Shown here piece after piece: positions 47,489 to 58,809 of a stretch of 64,000 bases of DNA. The notes under the pieces were generated by a model. The model made no database searches, was not told the DNA's origin, and saw only the letters and a list, made by a program, of their open reading frames with translations. The stretch comes from Microbulbifer aggregans (GTDB lineage: Bacteria; Pseudomonadota; Gammaproteobacteria; Pseudomonadales; Cellvibrionaceae). Each line of letters begins with the position of its first letter. The stretch's first letter is position 1. A program made the position numbers and the translations under genes. The stretch lies in NCBI RefSeq assembly GCF_001750105.1, contig NZ_CP014143.1, forward strand, positions 1,789,001-1,853,000, written 5' to 3'.

Positions 47489-47865
47489 AGATAGCTCCTG
47501 GCTACGCGGGGCAGTTTAATGGCGACCTGCCGGGGAAACCTATCACATCCCGAATTCTCTGTAATGAAGGAAGCTGCTTTTCAGAGGCCAGCGTTGGTCT
47601 TGTCGGTGATGACTGGTTCGGACAAGCCGAAGCGAATTTTTTGTCATGTCGGGTCGCTAATGAAGAGAATGGCGCGAAAACCTTTATTAGATATGTTTAT
47701 ACCAAGTATGCGGTTATTTACTTTTAATCAATAAGAGCTGGGGATAGACTCAAAAGATGCCAAGCGTTTAAACGCTGATATTGCCTGGAGTGGGGGCATC
47801 CCTACCCATGTCTATCGTGGCCGGGTAAGCAGCATAACAATAGAAAGCAGAGAGGGAGTGTTGCG
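47489..47865. other. Divergent intergenic region, 377 bases, with a 14-bp palindrome
   Basis: No gene supported; a 71-codon frame at 47519-47734 lacks coding character. An AT-rich patch (47670-47735) could hold promoters. A perfect palindrome, AGCGTTTAAACGCT at 47764-47777, lies 89 bases before the pntA start and is a candidate operator. Confidence 0.45.
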
Positions 47866-49413
47866 GTGATCATAGCGATTCCAAAAGAGACTGCTGCCGG
47901 TGAGGGCCGGGTAGCGGCGACGCCGGAGAGTGTCCGCCGCTTACAGGGTCTGGGGTTTTCGGTCCGGGTGGAGCGAGGTGCGGGTGAAGCGGCGAGCTTT
48001 CCCGATGAGGCCTACGTGGAGGCTGGTGCAGAAACTTGTAAAGACGCTGCACATTGTCTGAAAGGCGCAGGGGTAGTGCTGAAAGTGCAGTCTCCAAACG
48101 ATGAGGAGCTCGCTCTGATTCCTGAAGGCGCGACCCTGATTGCCTTTTTGAAGCCGGCGCAAAATGAAGCTTTGCTGAAAAAGCTGGCGGACAGGAAAAT
48201 TAATGCACTTGCAGTGGAGTCTATTCCCCGAATTTCCCGTGCGCAAAAAATGGACGCGCTCAGTTCCATGGCGAATATTGCTGGCTACCGAGCAGTCATT
48301 GAGGCCGCGCATAATTTCGGGCGCTTTTTTACCGGACAGATTACGGCTGCCGGTAAAATTCCCCCTGCCAAGGTGCTCGTTATCGGTGCTGGTGTGGCCG
48401 GTCTTTCCGCCATCGGCACGGCCAAAAGCATGGGGGCCATCGTTCGAGCATTCGATACCCGGGCGGAGGTCCGTGAGCAGGTTGAATCGATGGGGGCCGA
48501 ATTCCTGACGGTAGAGATCGAGGAAGAGGGCTCCGGTAGCGGCGGTTACGCCAAGGAAATGTCCAAGGAATTCATTGAGGCAGAAATGGCCCTGTTCCGT
48601 GAACAGGCCAAAGACGTGGACATTGTGATCACAACTGCCCTGATTCCTGGAAAGCCTGCGCCAAAGCTCTGGCTGGCCGATATGGTGGACAGCATGAAAG
48701 AGGGCTCCGTAGTCGTTGACCTGGCAGCGGAGATGGGCGGCAACTGCGATTACACCGTGGCCGATCAGAAGGTGGCAGAGAGCGGAGTGACCATTATCGG
48801 CTACACCAATCTGCCGAGTCGAGCAGCGACCCAATCCTCGACCCTCTATGCCACAAACCTGACGCATCTGCTGACTGACCTGACCCCGGAGAAAGACGGC
48901 AATATCGTCATCAATTTTGACGATGAAGTAATCCGTGGAGCGACGGTCGTGCGGGGTGATGAAATTACCTGGCCTCCGCCCGCACCGAAAATCTCTGCCC
49001 AGCCGAAACCGGCCCCCAAGCAAACAGTGGAACCGGAAGCCAAAGAGGAGGTGCCGTCGAAGAAAAAGTCAGCGCTCTCAATTGCGGCGTTCTGGCTGAT
49101 TGCGGGTGGTCTGACGTTGTGGCTGGGGCGCGTGGCTCCGCCGGATTTCGTCGCACACTTTACGGTTTTCGTACTGGCAATATTTGTTGGCTGGCAGGTG
49201 ATCTGGAATGTTACCCACGCCCTGCATACGCCACTGATGAGTGTCACCAATGCAATTTCCGGCATCGTGATTGTCGGCGCCCTGTTACAGGTTGGTGCAA
49301 CGGGTTCCGCACTGGTGACACTATTGGCGTTTGTGGCGGTATTGGTCGCCAGTATCAATATTTTCGGTGGGTTCTTCGTGACCTACCGCATGTTAAAGAT
49401 GTTCCGCCGGTAA
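47866..49413 (+). CDS. pntA: NAD(P) transhydrogenase subunit alpha
   Basis: 515 residues from a GTG at 47866 (GGGAG upstream). The NAD(H)-binding domain I fills residues 1-375: [43 protein letters not shown], and the GRAPxx-like region replaced by [15 protein letters not shown] as in E. coli PntA. A linker rich in Pro/Lys/Glu is followed by four hydrophobic segments ([68 protein letters not shown]). Domain order and length equal E. coli PntA (510). It couples proton entry to NADPH formation with PntB, 13 bases downstream. Confidence 0.97.
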   Translation: MIIAIPKETAAGEGRVAATPESVRRLQGLGFSVRVERGAGEAASFPDEAYVEAGAETCKDAAHCLKGAGVVLKVQSPNDEELALIPEGATLIAFLKPAQNEALLKKLADRKINALAVESIPRISRAQKMDALSSMANIAGYRAVIEAAHNFGRFFTGQITAAGKIPPAKVLVIGAGVAGLSAIGTAKSMGAIVRAFDTRAEVREQVESMGAEFLTVEIEEEGSGSGGYAKEMSKEFIEAEMALFREQAKDVDIVITTALIPGKPAPKLWLADMVDSMKEGSVVVDLAAEMGGNCDYTVADQKVAESGVTIIGYTNLPSRAATQSSTLYATNLTHLLTDLTPEKDGNIVINFDDEVIRGATVVRGDEITWPPPAPKISAQPKPAPKQTVEPEAKEEVPSKKKSALSIAAFWLIAGGLTLWLGRVAPPDFVAHFTVFVLAIFVGWQVIWNVTHALHTPLMSVTNAISGIVIVGALLQVGATGSALVTLLAFVAVLVASINIFGGFFVTYRMLKMFRR

Positions 49414-49426
49414 CAGGAGAAAAGCG

Positions 49427-50854
49427 ATGAACGGAATGATAGCAATGGCTTACCTTTTCTCGGCGGTGATGTTTATCCTGAGTCTGGGTGGTCTTTCCAG
49501 TCACGAGACTGCCCGTCGTGGCAACGTCTACGGAATGGTCGGCATGGCAGTGGCTATTACGGCCACCATTGCCGGCATTACTGCTGGCGCCTACTGGATG
49601 GTTGCCATCGCGATGGTGACCGGCGCAGTCATCGGCCTGTATCTGGCGCGGCGCGTGGCCATGACCCAGATGCCGCAGATGGTGGCATTGCTGCACAGCT
49701 TTGTTGGCCTGGCGGCAGTGCTCATCGGTTGGGGTGGTTTCCTCGATCCGCGCATCTCACTGACCGGTGCCGAGCATGTTGTGCACAACACCGAGATTTA
49801 TCTCGGCATCTTCATCGGTGCCATTACCTTGACCGGCTCGCTGGTCGCCTTCGGTAAATTGCAGGGGCTGATTTCCGGTAAGCCGCTCATGTTGCCCGCC
49901 CGGCACTGGCTCAACCTGATCGCAATCATTGCCTGTATTGTGCTCGGCACTTTGTTTGTTCCAGCCGACCTGAGCGCCGGTACTGTCATCAACCTGCTGG
50001 TGATGACATCCATCGCGCTGCTTCTGGGGATCCATCTTATAGCAGCCATCGGTGGCGCGGACATGCCGGTGGTGATTTCCATGCTGAACAGCTATTCGGG
50101 CTGGGCAGCGGCGGCGACAGGCTTCATGCTCAGCAATGATCTGCTGATCGTTGTCGGTGCGCTGGTGGGCTCCTCCGGTGCCATCCTCAGTTACATCATG
50201 TGTCGCGGCATGAACCGCTCCTTCATCAGTGTGATTCTCGGTGGCTTTGGTTCCGACGGTGGTGAAGTGGCCGAGGGCGAGATGGAAGGCGAGGCAGTGG
50301 CCACGAATTTTGATGAGCTGGCCGCGGACCTGGAACAAGCCAGGAGCATTATCATTGTGCCCGGTTTTGGCATGGCCGTAGCCCACGCTCAGCAGGCGGT
50401 AAGTGACCTCACCGATCGGCTGCGCAAGATGGGTAAGACAGTGCGCTTTGGAATTCATCCGGTGGCGGGGCGCCTGCCCGGGCATATGAATGTGCTGCTG
50501 GCCGAGGCCAATGTGCCCTATGACATCGTGCTGGAGATGGAGGAGATCAATGACGATTTCCCCGATACTGATATGGTGCTGGTGATCGGTGCCAATGACA
50601 CGGTCAATCCAGACGCAGTGGAAAAACCCGGGTCGCCGATTGCCGGCATGCCGGTGCTTGAAGTGTGGAAGGCGGGCAAGGTGGTGGTGCTGAAGCGCTC
50701 TATGGCCTCAGGTTATGCCGGCGTGGCGAATCCGCTGTTCTACAAAGAGAATGCACGGATGTTGTTCGGGGATGCCAAGGAGAGTCTCCAGAGTGTCTTG
50801 GCCAAGCTTGGGGACAGTGCCAAGTCTCCTTCGGCGCGGGAAGCTGTGGCCTGA
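49427..50854 (+). CDS. pntB: NAD(P) transhydrogenase subunit beta
   Basis: 475 residues, ATG with AGGAG upstream. About nine membrane helices in the first 260 residues, then a cytoplasmic NADP(H)-binding domain [56 protein letters not shown] and [20 protein letters not shown]. All the family landmarks are present at expected positions; E. coli PntB has 462. It completes the proton-translocating transhydrogenase with PntA. Confidence 0.98.
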   Translation: MNGMIAMAYLFSAVMFILSLGGLSSHETARRGNVYGMVGMAVAITATIAGITAGAYWMVAIAMVTGAVIGLYLARRVAMTQMPQMVALLHSFVGLAAVLIGWGGFLDPRISLTGAEHVVHNTEIYLGIFIGAITLTGSLVAFGKLQGLISGKPLMLPARHWLNLIAIIACIVLGTLFVPADLSAGTVINLLVMTSIALLLGIHLIAAIGGADMPVVISMLNSYSGWAAAATGFMLSNDLLIVVGALVGSSGAILSYIMCRGMNRSFISVILGGFGSDGGEVAEGEMEGEAVATNFDELAADLEQARSIIIVPGFGMAVAHAQQAVSDLTDRLRKMGKTVRFGIHPVAGRLPGHMNVLLAEANVPYDIVLEMEEINDDFPDTDMVLVIGANDTVNPDAVEKPGSPIAGMPVLEVWKAGKVVVLKRSMASGYAGVANPLFYKENARMLFGDAKESLQSVLAKLGDSAKSPSAREAVA

Positions 50855-50963
50855 TCCGGACCTGATTCTCGCCATAGGGTTGCTCCCTGGCGTCGCCGGT
50901 GCGTACCGGCGGCGCCAGTGTTACTCTCTCCCTGTAATTCCCATACCAATAAAAATTCAGGGC

Positions 50964-52589
50964 ATGCCAATGCGGGATTGTCTCTCCCTTTCTCATCCGT
51001 TGCGTATCCTCGCGCTTTCCGTCCTTCTCGGTGCCTGCGGCGGCGGAGGTGGCGGGGGCTCCTCGTCCCAGAACCCTTCTGCCGACGATTCCGGAGGAAG
51101 TACCGGCACCACTTGGCAGCCCGGTGTGTTCCAGCCCTCAGAGACCTTCGCCGCGCGCTGTGAGTCCCCCCGCAGTGGTACCAACTCCAGCACCGGGCGC
51201 CCCTATGACGATGTCGCCGGCACAGCCCTGGACGAAAAGAACTGGCTCCGCTCCTGGACCAGTGAGCTCTACCTCTGGTACGACGAGGTCGAGGATCGTG
51301 ACCCAGCCGAATACGAAGTGCTGGAGTATTTCGACTTGCTGGTGACCGAGGAGCTGACCGAGACAGGTGCGCCCAAGGACAACTTCCATTTTTCGCTACC
51401 CACGTCGGATTGGCAGTCCCAGACCCAGTCCGGTGTGGCCGTGGGTTACGGTTTTCAGTGGGCCATCATCGAGGCGCGGCCACCGCGGGATGTGGCGGTA
51501 GCCTACTGGGATCAGGAAAATTCCGTCGGATTGCCGCCGCGGGGTACCAAGGTGGTGACGGTAGACGGCGTCGATGTGGTCTGGGCCAATGACCAGGCGA
51601 GCGTCGATACCCTGAACGCCGCTTTTTTCCCAGGCAGTGTTGGCGAAGAGCACACTTTTACCTTCGAGTATGCGGATGGCTCCCGGGAGACGGTGACCTT
51701 CACCGCTCGCGCCCTCGCCACGGACCCGGTCCAGAATGTACGGGTGATCGATGCGGCGATGGGACGCCAGGTGGGCTATCTGCTGTTCACCGACCATATC
51801 GCTACCGCGGAGAATGAGCTGAAGGGCGCCGTGGAGTCACTCGCTGCAGCCGGTATCGACGAGCTGGTTCTGGATCTCCGTTACAACGGTGGTGGCCTGC
51901 TCGCCATCGCCAGTCAGCTGGCTTATATGATCGCCGGCGATGTCCCCACGGCGGGGCGGGTTTTCGAGGAGCTGGTATTCAACGACCAGTATTCCGGAGT
52001 GAATCCTGTCACTGGCGAACCGCTGCAGCCGATGCCGTTTTTCAGCACGACACTCGGTTTCAGCAGTCTGCCCAGTGAACTGCCTCTGCCGACACTCGAC
52101 CTGCAGCGGGTGTTCGTGTTGACCGGAGCCAGCACCTGCTCCGCCAGCGAATCAATCATCAATGGCCTGCGCGGTGTTGATCTGGAAGTAATCCAGGTGG
52201 GTAGTACCACCTGTGGCAAACCTTACGGTTTTTATCCCACCGATAATTGCGGCACCACTTACTTCTCTATTCAGTTTCAGGGACGGAATGACAAGGGGTT
52301 TGGTGAATACCCGGCGGGTTTCACCCCCGGTGGGAGTGGTCCGGCTGGCGTGATTGGCTGTCAGGTGGCCGACGACTTCAGTCGCGATCTGGGGGATCCG
52401 GCGGAGTGGCGGTTGTCGGCTGCACTGAGCTTTATCGAAACCGGCAGTTGCCAGGGCAGTCTTGCCAGTTCCAGCAGCTACCGTGCCGATGGGGGAGCCC
52501 TGTCTGCCGGAGGCCGTGACAAGGATGCCCGGGTTCTGAAGCCTGTCTGGCAGGAGAACCGGATCCTCGACAGAGGGGGGGAGCGCTGA
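50964..52589 (+). CDS. S41 family C-terminal processing-type peptidase, lipoprotein
   Basis: 541 residues from the ATG at 50964 (or the ATG two codons later at 50970). Signal with lipobox LLGACGGGG, then a Gly/Ser-rich linker. A helical prefix, a PDZ-like region (PRGTKVVTVDGVDVVWAN), and the S41 core: VLDLRYNGGGLLAIAS, then the nucleophile region VLTGASTCSASESIINGLRG and the Lys in TTCGKPYGF, giving the Ser-Lys dyad. Two Cys near the active site (TCSAS, TTCGK) could form a disulphide. Probably an outer-membrane-tethered protease; clients unknown. The stop codon shares one base with the next start. Confidence 0.9.
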   Translation: MPMRDCLSLSHPLRILALSVLLGACGGGGGGGSSSQNPSADDSGGSTGTTWQPGVFQPSETFAARCESPRSGTNSSTGRPYDDVAGTALDEKNWLRSWTSELYLWYDEVEDRDPAEYEVLEYFDLLVTEELTETGAPKDNFHFSLPTSDWQSQTQSGVAVGYGFQWAIIEARPPRDVAVAYWDQENSVGLPPRGTKVVTVDGVDVVWANDQASVDTLNAAFFPGSVGEEHTFTFEYADGSRETVTFTARALATDPVQNVRVIDAAMGRQVGYLLFTDHIATAENELKGAVESLAAAGIDELVLDLRYNGGGLLAIASQLAYMIAGDVPTAGRVFEELVFNDQYSGVNPVTGEPLQPMPFFSTTLGFSSLPSELPLPTLDLQRVFVLTGASTCSASESIINGLRGVDLEVIQVGSTTCGKPYGFYPTDNCGTTYFSIQFQGRNDKGFGEYPAGFTPGGSGPAGVIGCQVADDFSRDLGDPAEWRLSAALSFIETGSCQGSLASSSSYRADGGALSAGGRDKDARVLKPVWQENRILDRGGER

Positions 52590-53011
52590 TGCGAGTACCC
52601 TGTCTGCCCTGGTTCAAGACGCTGGGCTATCTGCCTCTGGTGGTATTGGCAGCCTGCAGTGCCCGGGCTCTTTCCGGCCCGCTGGAACCGGCGCTGCTGG
52701 AGAATGCCACCTCGGAGGTGCGCGCCGAGCTGGCTCAGGTGGTCAGCGCGGCACTGGGCGGCATTCAGGTCACTCTGGGTGAGGAAGTGCTCACTGCCAC
52801 CAGCATCCTCGTCATTGAGCAGGACGTGCCCCGTGACCTCCAGCAGCGTCCCCTGGCTGGCCGCAGCCTGGCGGTGCCGGTGCGGTTCCAGTTGCTGACG
52901 GGGGATGAGGGGTGCTGGCTGAAGCGCCTACCGCAAGGCCCGGTCTGGGCCCTGACAAGGGCCCGATGCGCGCGCGAGTCCCCACCCGCAGAAGCTGGGG
53001 GCGAGGGCTGA
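52589..53011 (+). CDS. Small lipoprotein of unknown function
   Basis: 140 residues; ATG overlaps the TGA of the S41 peptidase gene (TGATG), so the two are translated together. Signal with lipobox VVLAACSAR (Cys23). The mature part is about 115 residues with no motif I recognise (LSGPLEPALLENATSEVRAELAQVVSAALGG, later a Cys pair CW...ARCARE). The tight coupling suggests it assists, inhibits or localises the peptidase. Function unknown. Confidence 0.7.
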   Translation: MRVPCLPWFKTLGYLPLVVLAACSARALSGPLEPALLENATSEVRAELAQVVSAALGGIQVTLGEEVLTATSILVIEQDVPRDLQQRPLAGRSLAVPVRFQLLTGDEGCWLKRLPQGPVWALTRARCARESPPAEAGGEG

Positions 53012-53027
53012 GCTCAGGTGTCGGCTG

Positions 53028-53330
53028 TCAGCGCAGCAGGTTGGACAGGCGGGCGTTGGGCTTTTGGGCTGCGCGATAGATCAGGGCGATCTTGCCGATC
53101 TCTTGAATCAGTTCTGCGCCACTTTTCTCGCATAGCTCGCCGATAATCTGGTGGCGGAGCTCCCGGTCAGCCACCATCAATTTAACCTTGATCAGCTCGT
53201 GGTCCTCGAGGGCGCGGTTCAGCTCCTCGAGGACGCCCTCGCTGAGCCCCTTGCCGGCTACGGTCACCACCGGCTTCAGGTTGTGGCCGAGTGTGCGCAG
53301 AGCTTTTTTGCGGTCGGCGGTTAAAGGCAT
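53028..53330 (-). CDS. yhbY: YhbY/CRM-domain ribosome assembly protein
   Basis: 100 residues from the ATG at 53330 with GGAG upstream; a longer frame to 53696 is an artefact. The CRM RNA-binding fold is shown by RKKALRTLGHNLKPVVTVAGKGLSEGVLEELNRALEDHELIKVK, where the GxxG loop reads GKGL, and IGKIALIYRAAQ. It binds pre-50S particles. Divergent from rlmE exactly as in pseudomonads; the intervening region contains a large inverted repeat. Confidence 0.95.
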   Translation of the reverse strand: MPLTADRKKALRTLGHNLKPVVTVAGKGLSEGVLEELNRALEDHELIKVKLMVADRELRHQIIGELCEKSGAELIQEIGKIALIYRAAQKPNARLSNLLR

Positions 53331-53364
53331 ACAATACTCCGTTTCCACGTTGTGGATATTCATA

Positions 53365-53436
53365 GCGTGAGCGGCCCCGAGCCGCGACCGGGCCTCCATT
53401 AGATTGGGGCGGGCCGCGGCTCGGGGCCGCTCACGC
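53365..53436. repeat. 22-bp perfect inverted repeat between yhbY and rlmE
   Basis: Left arm 53365-53386 begins GCGTGAGCGGCCCCGAG; right arm 53415-53436 is its exact reverse complement, with 28 bases between. Partial pairing continues into the loop (GGGCCTCC versus GGGGCGGGC). No T tract follows on either side. It sits between divergent start codons at 53330 and 53472, where promoters would be expected. Confidence 0.9.
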
Positions 53437-53471
53437 GAAAGCTGTTGTGTTATTAGGACGCATTGTAACTG

Positions 53472-54095
53472 ATGGGCCGATCCAAAAGCAGCCACCGCTG
53501 GCTGCGTGAGCATTTCAATGATCCCTACGTCAAGCAGTCCCAGAAAGAGGGTTACCGCTCCAGGGCAAGCTACAAGCTGCAGGAGCTGCAGAAGAAGGAT
53601 CGCCTGATCAAACCCGGGATGACGGTGGTGGATCTGGGCGCGGCGCCGGGTGGCTGGTCGCAGGTGGCGGCTGAACTGGTGGGTCACAAGGGCCATGTGC
53701 TGGCTTCAGACATCCTCCCCATGGATCCTCTCGCCGGAGTGGACTTTGTTCAGGGTGACTTCACCGAGGAGTCCGTCCTCAATACGTTGCTGGAGCGCTT
53801 GGGCGATGAGCGGGCGGACCTTGTGATTTCCGATATGGCCCCAAATATGAGTGGAGTGCGCGATGTCGATCAGCCCGCCTCCATGTATCTGGTGGAGCTG
53901 GCTGTGGATATGGCGCGTCAGGTACTGAAGCCCGGCGGTGGCTTTGTGGCCAAGGTGTTTCAGGGGGAGGGTTTCGACGAGCTCATCCGTGACCTGCGTG
54001 CGAACTACAGCAGTGTCGTGACCCGAAAGCCCGGTGCATCCAGGCCTCGCTCGCGAGAGGTCTATGTGGTGGCGCGAGGGTTCAAAGGCGGCTAA
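53472..54095 (+). CDS. rlmE: 23S rRNA 2'-O-ribose methyltransferase RlmE (FtsJ)
   Basis: 207 residues. SAM-binding motif [15 protein letters not shown] near residue 53, and the catalytic K-D-K-E set in the [34 protein letters not shown] and [11 protein letters not shown] segments. It methylates U2552 of 23S rRNA late in 50S assembly. Length equals E. coli RlmE (209). Upstream of ftsH as in most gammaproteobacteria, but with a 328-base gap that contains a possible promoter. Confidence 0.98.
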   Translation: MGRSKSSHRWLREHFNDPYVKQSQKEGYRSRASYKLQELQKKDRLIKPGMTVVDLGAAPGGWSQVAAELVGHKGHVLASDILPMDPLAGVDFVQGDFTEESVLNTLLERLGDERADLVISDMAPNMSGVRDVDQPASMYLVELAVDMARQVLKPGGGFVAKVFQGEGFDELIRDLRANYSSVVTRKPGASRPRSREVYVVARGFKGG

Positions 54096-54423
54096 CGATC
54101 CGGCAATTCTCACGACAGTACCTGCAAACCGGTTTTAAGAATGCTGGTCGGGGGCGGACCACTGGTGACCCGGTGGCCAGCGATGGTATAAGCTGCTCGC
54201 AACACGACGCTAGACACGCAGGCTGGCGGCCGTACCTATAATGGTCGGGTTGATGGGCCTCTGTGTCGGGGTGCCGGAACCGAATGTGCCGCAGAGGCAT
54301 CCAAGTTACAGTAAACGGCCGCAATGGCCGGGCTTCCGGGTGATTTGCGCGGAGGCAAACCGCTCGCCCTTCCCCTTTTTTGGGGGCGGATGGCAGGATT
54401 GATAAGGCAAGAGGGTGATCCCT
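54096..54423 (+). promoter_or_regulatory. Intergenic region before ftsH with -10 candidate
   Basis: 328 bases, no gene seen. A perfect TATAAT at 54239-54244 is the best promoter candidate, but TAGACA at 54213-54218 is 20 bases away, longer than ideal. The nearer flank has a C/T-rich then G-rich stretch (CCCTTCCCC...GGGGGCG) that may fold in the leader. I find no good sigma-32 site, unlike the situation in E. coli. Confidence 0.4.
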
Positions 54424-56352
<1,929 letters not shown>

Positions 56353-56368
56353 GCACGGCACGAAACAT

Positions 56369-56421
56369 GCGGAAGGCTGGAGGGCCGGCAGAAGCCGGCT
56401 TTTCCAGCCTTCCGCTTTTTG
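56369..56421 (+). terminator. Two-tier terminator after ftsH
   Basis: Outer stem of 13 bp (GCGGAAGGCTGGA at 56369-56381 with 56403-56415), containing an inner stem GCCGGC/GCCGGC (56384-56389 and 56394-56399), followed by T5. It ends 14 bases before the folP ATG, so folP expression may depend on read-through. Confidence 0.85.
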
Positions 56422-56434
56422 CTTTTGAGGGGCT

Positions 56435-57277
56435 ATGAAACTGACCTGTGGCAATCACGTTCTGGACCTGTCGAGCCCGCAGATCATGGCGGTGCTCAAC
56501 ACGACCCCGGATTCCTTTTCCGACGGCGGTCGCTACTATCGCGAGGGTGAACTTGATCTCAGTGTCGCGGTAGATCGTGCCCGGCAGATGGTTGCCGAGG
56601 GCGCAGCCATTATAGATATCGGTGGTGAGTCCACCCGGCCTGGTGCGGCCCCGGTGACCGAAGAGCAGGAGTATCAGCGGGTGGTGCCGGTAGTGGCGGC
56701 GATTGCCGGCGAGCTGGACGTGGTCATTTCGGTGGATACCAGCACTCCGGCGGTAATGCACGCGGCCGCAGAAGCCGGTGCGGGCCTGATCAATGATGTC
56801 CGCGCCCTGCAACGCCCCGGTGCGCTCGAGGCGGCCGCGGCAAGCGGGCTGCCGGTATGCCTGATGCACATGCAGGGTCAGCCGGGCACCATGCAGGCCA
56901 ACCCCGAATACGACGATGTGGTTGCCGAGGTTTCGGCTTTCCTGCAGGAGCGACTGCGCGCCTGTGAGGAGGCGGGAATTCCGCGACATCGGGTGGTGTT
57001 CGATCCTGGGTACGGATTCGGCAAGACCGATGAGCACAACCTGGAGCTGCTGCGTCACCAGGCGGAGCTGGCACCTGAAGACATCCCCCTGCTGGCGGGC
57101 CTGTCGAGGAAGTCCATGATCGGCAGGCTACTCGGGCGGGAAGTGGACGAGCGTCTGCCGGGCAGCCTGGCGCTGGCCCTGCTGGCGGCCCAACGGGGTG
57201 CGCGCATACTCAGAGTGCATGACGTGGCGGCTACGGCCGACGCACTGGCGTTGCAGCAGCTGGTGGACCAATCTTAG
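56435..57277 (+). CDS. folP: Dihydropteroate synthase
   Basis: 280 residues, ATG with GAGGGG upstream. TIM-barrel landmarks: IMAVLNTTPDSFSDGGRY near residue 20 (signature 1), IIDIGGESTRPGAAPV (signature 2), VISVDTSTPAVM, INDVRAL, LMHMQGQPGTMQ and the GFGKT phosphate/pterin loop. It joins pterin pyrophosphate and p-aminobenzoate in folate synthesis and is the sulfonamide target. Followed by glmM after 54 bases, the usual order. Confidence 0.97.
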   Translation: MKLTCGNHVLDLSSPQIMAVLNTTPDSFSDGGRYYREGELDLSVAVDRARQMVAEGAAIIDIGGESTRPGAAPVTEEQEYQRVVPVVAAIAGELDVVISVDTSTPAVMHAAAEAGAGLINDVRALQRPGALEAAAASGLPVCLMHMQGQPGTMQANPEYDDVVAEVSAFLQERLRACEEAGIPRHRVVFDPGYGFGKTDEHNLELLRHQAELAPEDIPLLAGLSRKSMIGRLLGREVDERLPGSLALALLAAQRGARILRVHDVAATADALALQQLVDQS

Positions 57278-57331
57278 CGGGCAGCTCTCCCGGTGCGGAC
57301 GGGCTGGGTACTCATAGAATAGAGACAAAAG

Positions 57332-58684
57332 ATGGCGAGAAAGTATTTTGGCACCGACGGTATCCGTGGCCATGTTGGTAAGGGAGTAATCACTCCTGAC
57401 TTCATGCTGCGCCTGGGCTACGCCGCCGGCAAGGTCCTGGCGGAGCAGGCGGCCAGTAAAAGCGGGCACCGTCCCAGCATCCTGATTGGCAAGGACACCC
57501 GGATTTCCGGTTACATGTTTGAGGCTGCGCTGGAGGCCGGATTGATCAACGCCGGTGTTGACGTCGGCCTGCTGGGTCCCATGCCGACGCCGGCTATTGC
57601 CTACCTGACGCGGACCTTCCACGCCCAGGCCGGCATCGTGATCAGCGCCTCCCACAATCCCTTCCAGGATAACGGCATCAAGTTCTTCAGTGCCGGTGGC
57701 AGCAAGCTCCCTGACCAGGTGGAGCTGGATATCGAGGCGGCGCTAGAGCTGCCGATGGAATCCGCGGAAAACCTGGGTAAAGCCTGGCGTATCGACGACG
57801 CGGCAGCCCGCTACATCGAGTTTTGCAAAGCCTCGACCCCCTGGGGATTTGCTCTTGATGACATGAAGGTCGTCCTGGATTGCGCCAATGGCGCCACTTA
57901 TCACATCGCACCCAAGGTGTTCCGGGAGTTGGGCGCCGAAGTGATTGCCATCGGTACCAGTCCGGACGGGCAGAATATCAACCTGGATTGCGGTTCCACG
58001 AAGCCGGCCAAGCTGCAACAGGCGGTAGTTGAGCAGGGCGCTGATCTCGGCATCGCCTTTGATGGCGACGGCGACCGGGTGTTGTTTGTGGATCGCAACG
58101 GTGAGCTTGTAGATGGTGACGAGCTGCTGTTTATCATCGCCTTGCACCGGCATGAGTTCCTGGGCGGCTGCAGTGGTGTGGTTGGCACCCAGATGAGTAA
58201 CTACGGCTTCGAGCTGGCGCTCAAGGAGCTCTCCATTCCTTTCGAACGGGCCAAGGTCGGTGACCGCTACGTTCTCGAGAAAATGCAGGCCAACGGCTGG
58301 AACCTTGGTGGTGAGTCCTCCGGCCATATCATCTGTGCTGATGCCACCACTACCGGTGACGGCGTTATCTCGGCCCTGCAGGTATTGCGGGCGCTGGAGG
58401 AGTTCGGCGAACCTCTGGAGGCGCTGCGCGCACGCATGAAGATGCTCCCGCAGCATATGATCAATGTGCGCCTCGCCCATCGCGACGGCGTGCTCGACCA
58501 CAACGATGTGCGCAGTGCGGTTTCCGAGGCGGAGGCTCAGCTCGGGGACCGGGGGCGGGTGCTATTGCGGCCCTCGGGTACTGAACCGCTCATCCGTGTG
58601 ATGGTAGAGGGGGTCGAGCGCAGTGAGGTGGAGCAGTTAGCCGGGGATATTGCCCGGGTGGTCGAGCGTATCGGCAATGGCTGA
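57332..58684 (+). CDS. glmM: Phosphoglucosamine mutase
   Basis: 450 residues. [15 protein letters not shown] at the N terminus, active-site phosphoserine loop [19 protein letters not shown] near residue 103, metal loop [12 protein letters not shown] near 245, sugar loop GGESSGHII and phosphate-binding loop [15 protein letters not shown]. It converts glucosamine-6-phosphate to glucosamine-1-phosphate for peptidoglycan and lipopolysaccharide. Length is typical (445). Between folP and tpiA in the conserved order. Confidence 0.98.
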   Translation: MARKYFGTDGIRGHVGKGVITPDFMLRLGYAAGKVLAEQAASKSGHRPSILIGKDTRISGYMFEAALEAGLINAGVDVGLLGPMPTPAIAYLTRTFHAQAGIVISASHNPFQDNGIKFFSAGGSKLPDQVELDIEAALELPMESAENLGKAWRIDDAAARYIEFCKASTPWGFALDDMKVVLDCANGATYHIAPKVFRELGAEVIAIGTSPDGQNINLDCGSTKPAKLQQAVVEQGADLGIAFDGDGDRVLFVDRNGELVDGDELLFIIALHRHEFLGGCSGVVGTQMSNYGFELALKELSIPFERAKVGDRYVLEKMQANGWNLGGESSGHIICADATTTGDGVISALQVLRALEEFGEPLEALRARMKMLPQHMINVRLAHRDGVLDHNDVRSAVSEAEAQLGDRGRVLLRPSGTEPLIRVMVEGVERSEVEQLAGDIARVVERIGNG

Positions 58685-58780
58685 TGCGCAAGCCAGTGCG
58701 GCCTTTTTGCGCGGCTAGTACCCCGTAATGGAGCAGCAGAAACTTTTTGATTTTCTGTTGTATGTTGGCGGCAATGTCGC

Positions 58781-58794
58781 TAAGATTTGCGCCC
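58781..58794 (+). promoter_or_regulatory. Promoter candidate of tpiA-secG-tRNA
   Basis: TTGTAT at 58759-58764, 16-base spacer, TAAGAT at 58781-58786 and then TTGCGCCCC as discriminator. The tpiA ATG is at 58810. Confidence 0.5.
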
Positions 58795-58809
58795 CTTGAA
58801 GGAGCACAC

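Noticed and set aside
47519..47734. 71-codon frame between the YadG-like gene and pntA
   Set aside because: No ribosome binding site, no recognisable motif, and composition unlike its neighbours; it overlaps the AT-rich promoter region.
53331..53696. Longer yhbY frame starting at 53696
   Set aside because: The extra residues read through the inverted repeat and into rlmE on the other strand; the family start and a GGAG site are at 53330.
54096..54423. Sigma-32 promoter for rlmE-ftsH as in E. coli
   Set aside because: Neither CTTGAA nor CCCCAT with proper spacing is found upstream of rlmE or ftsH.
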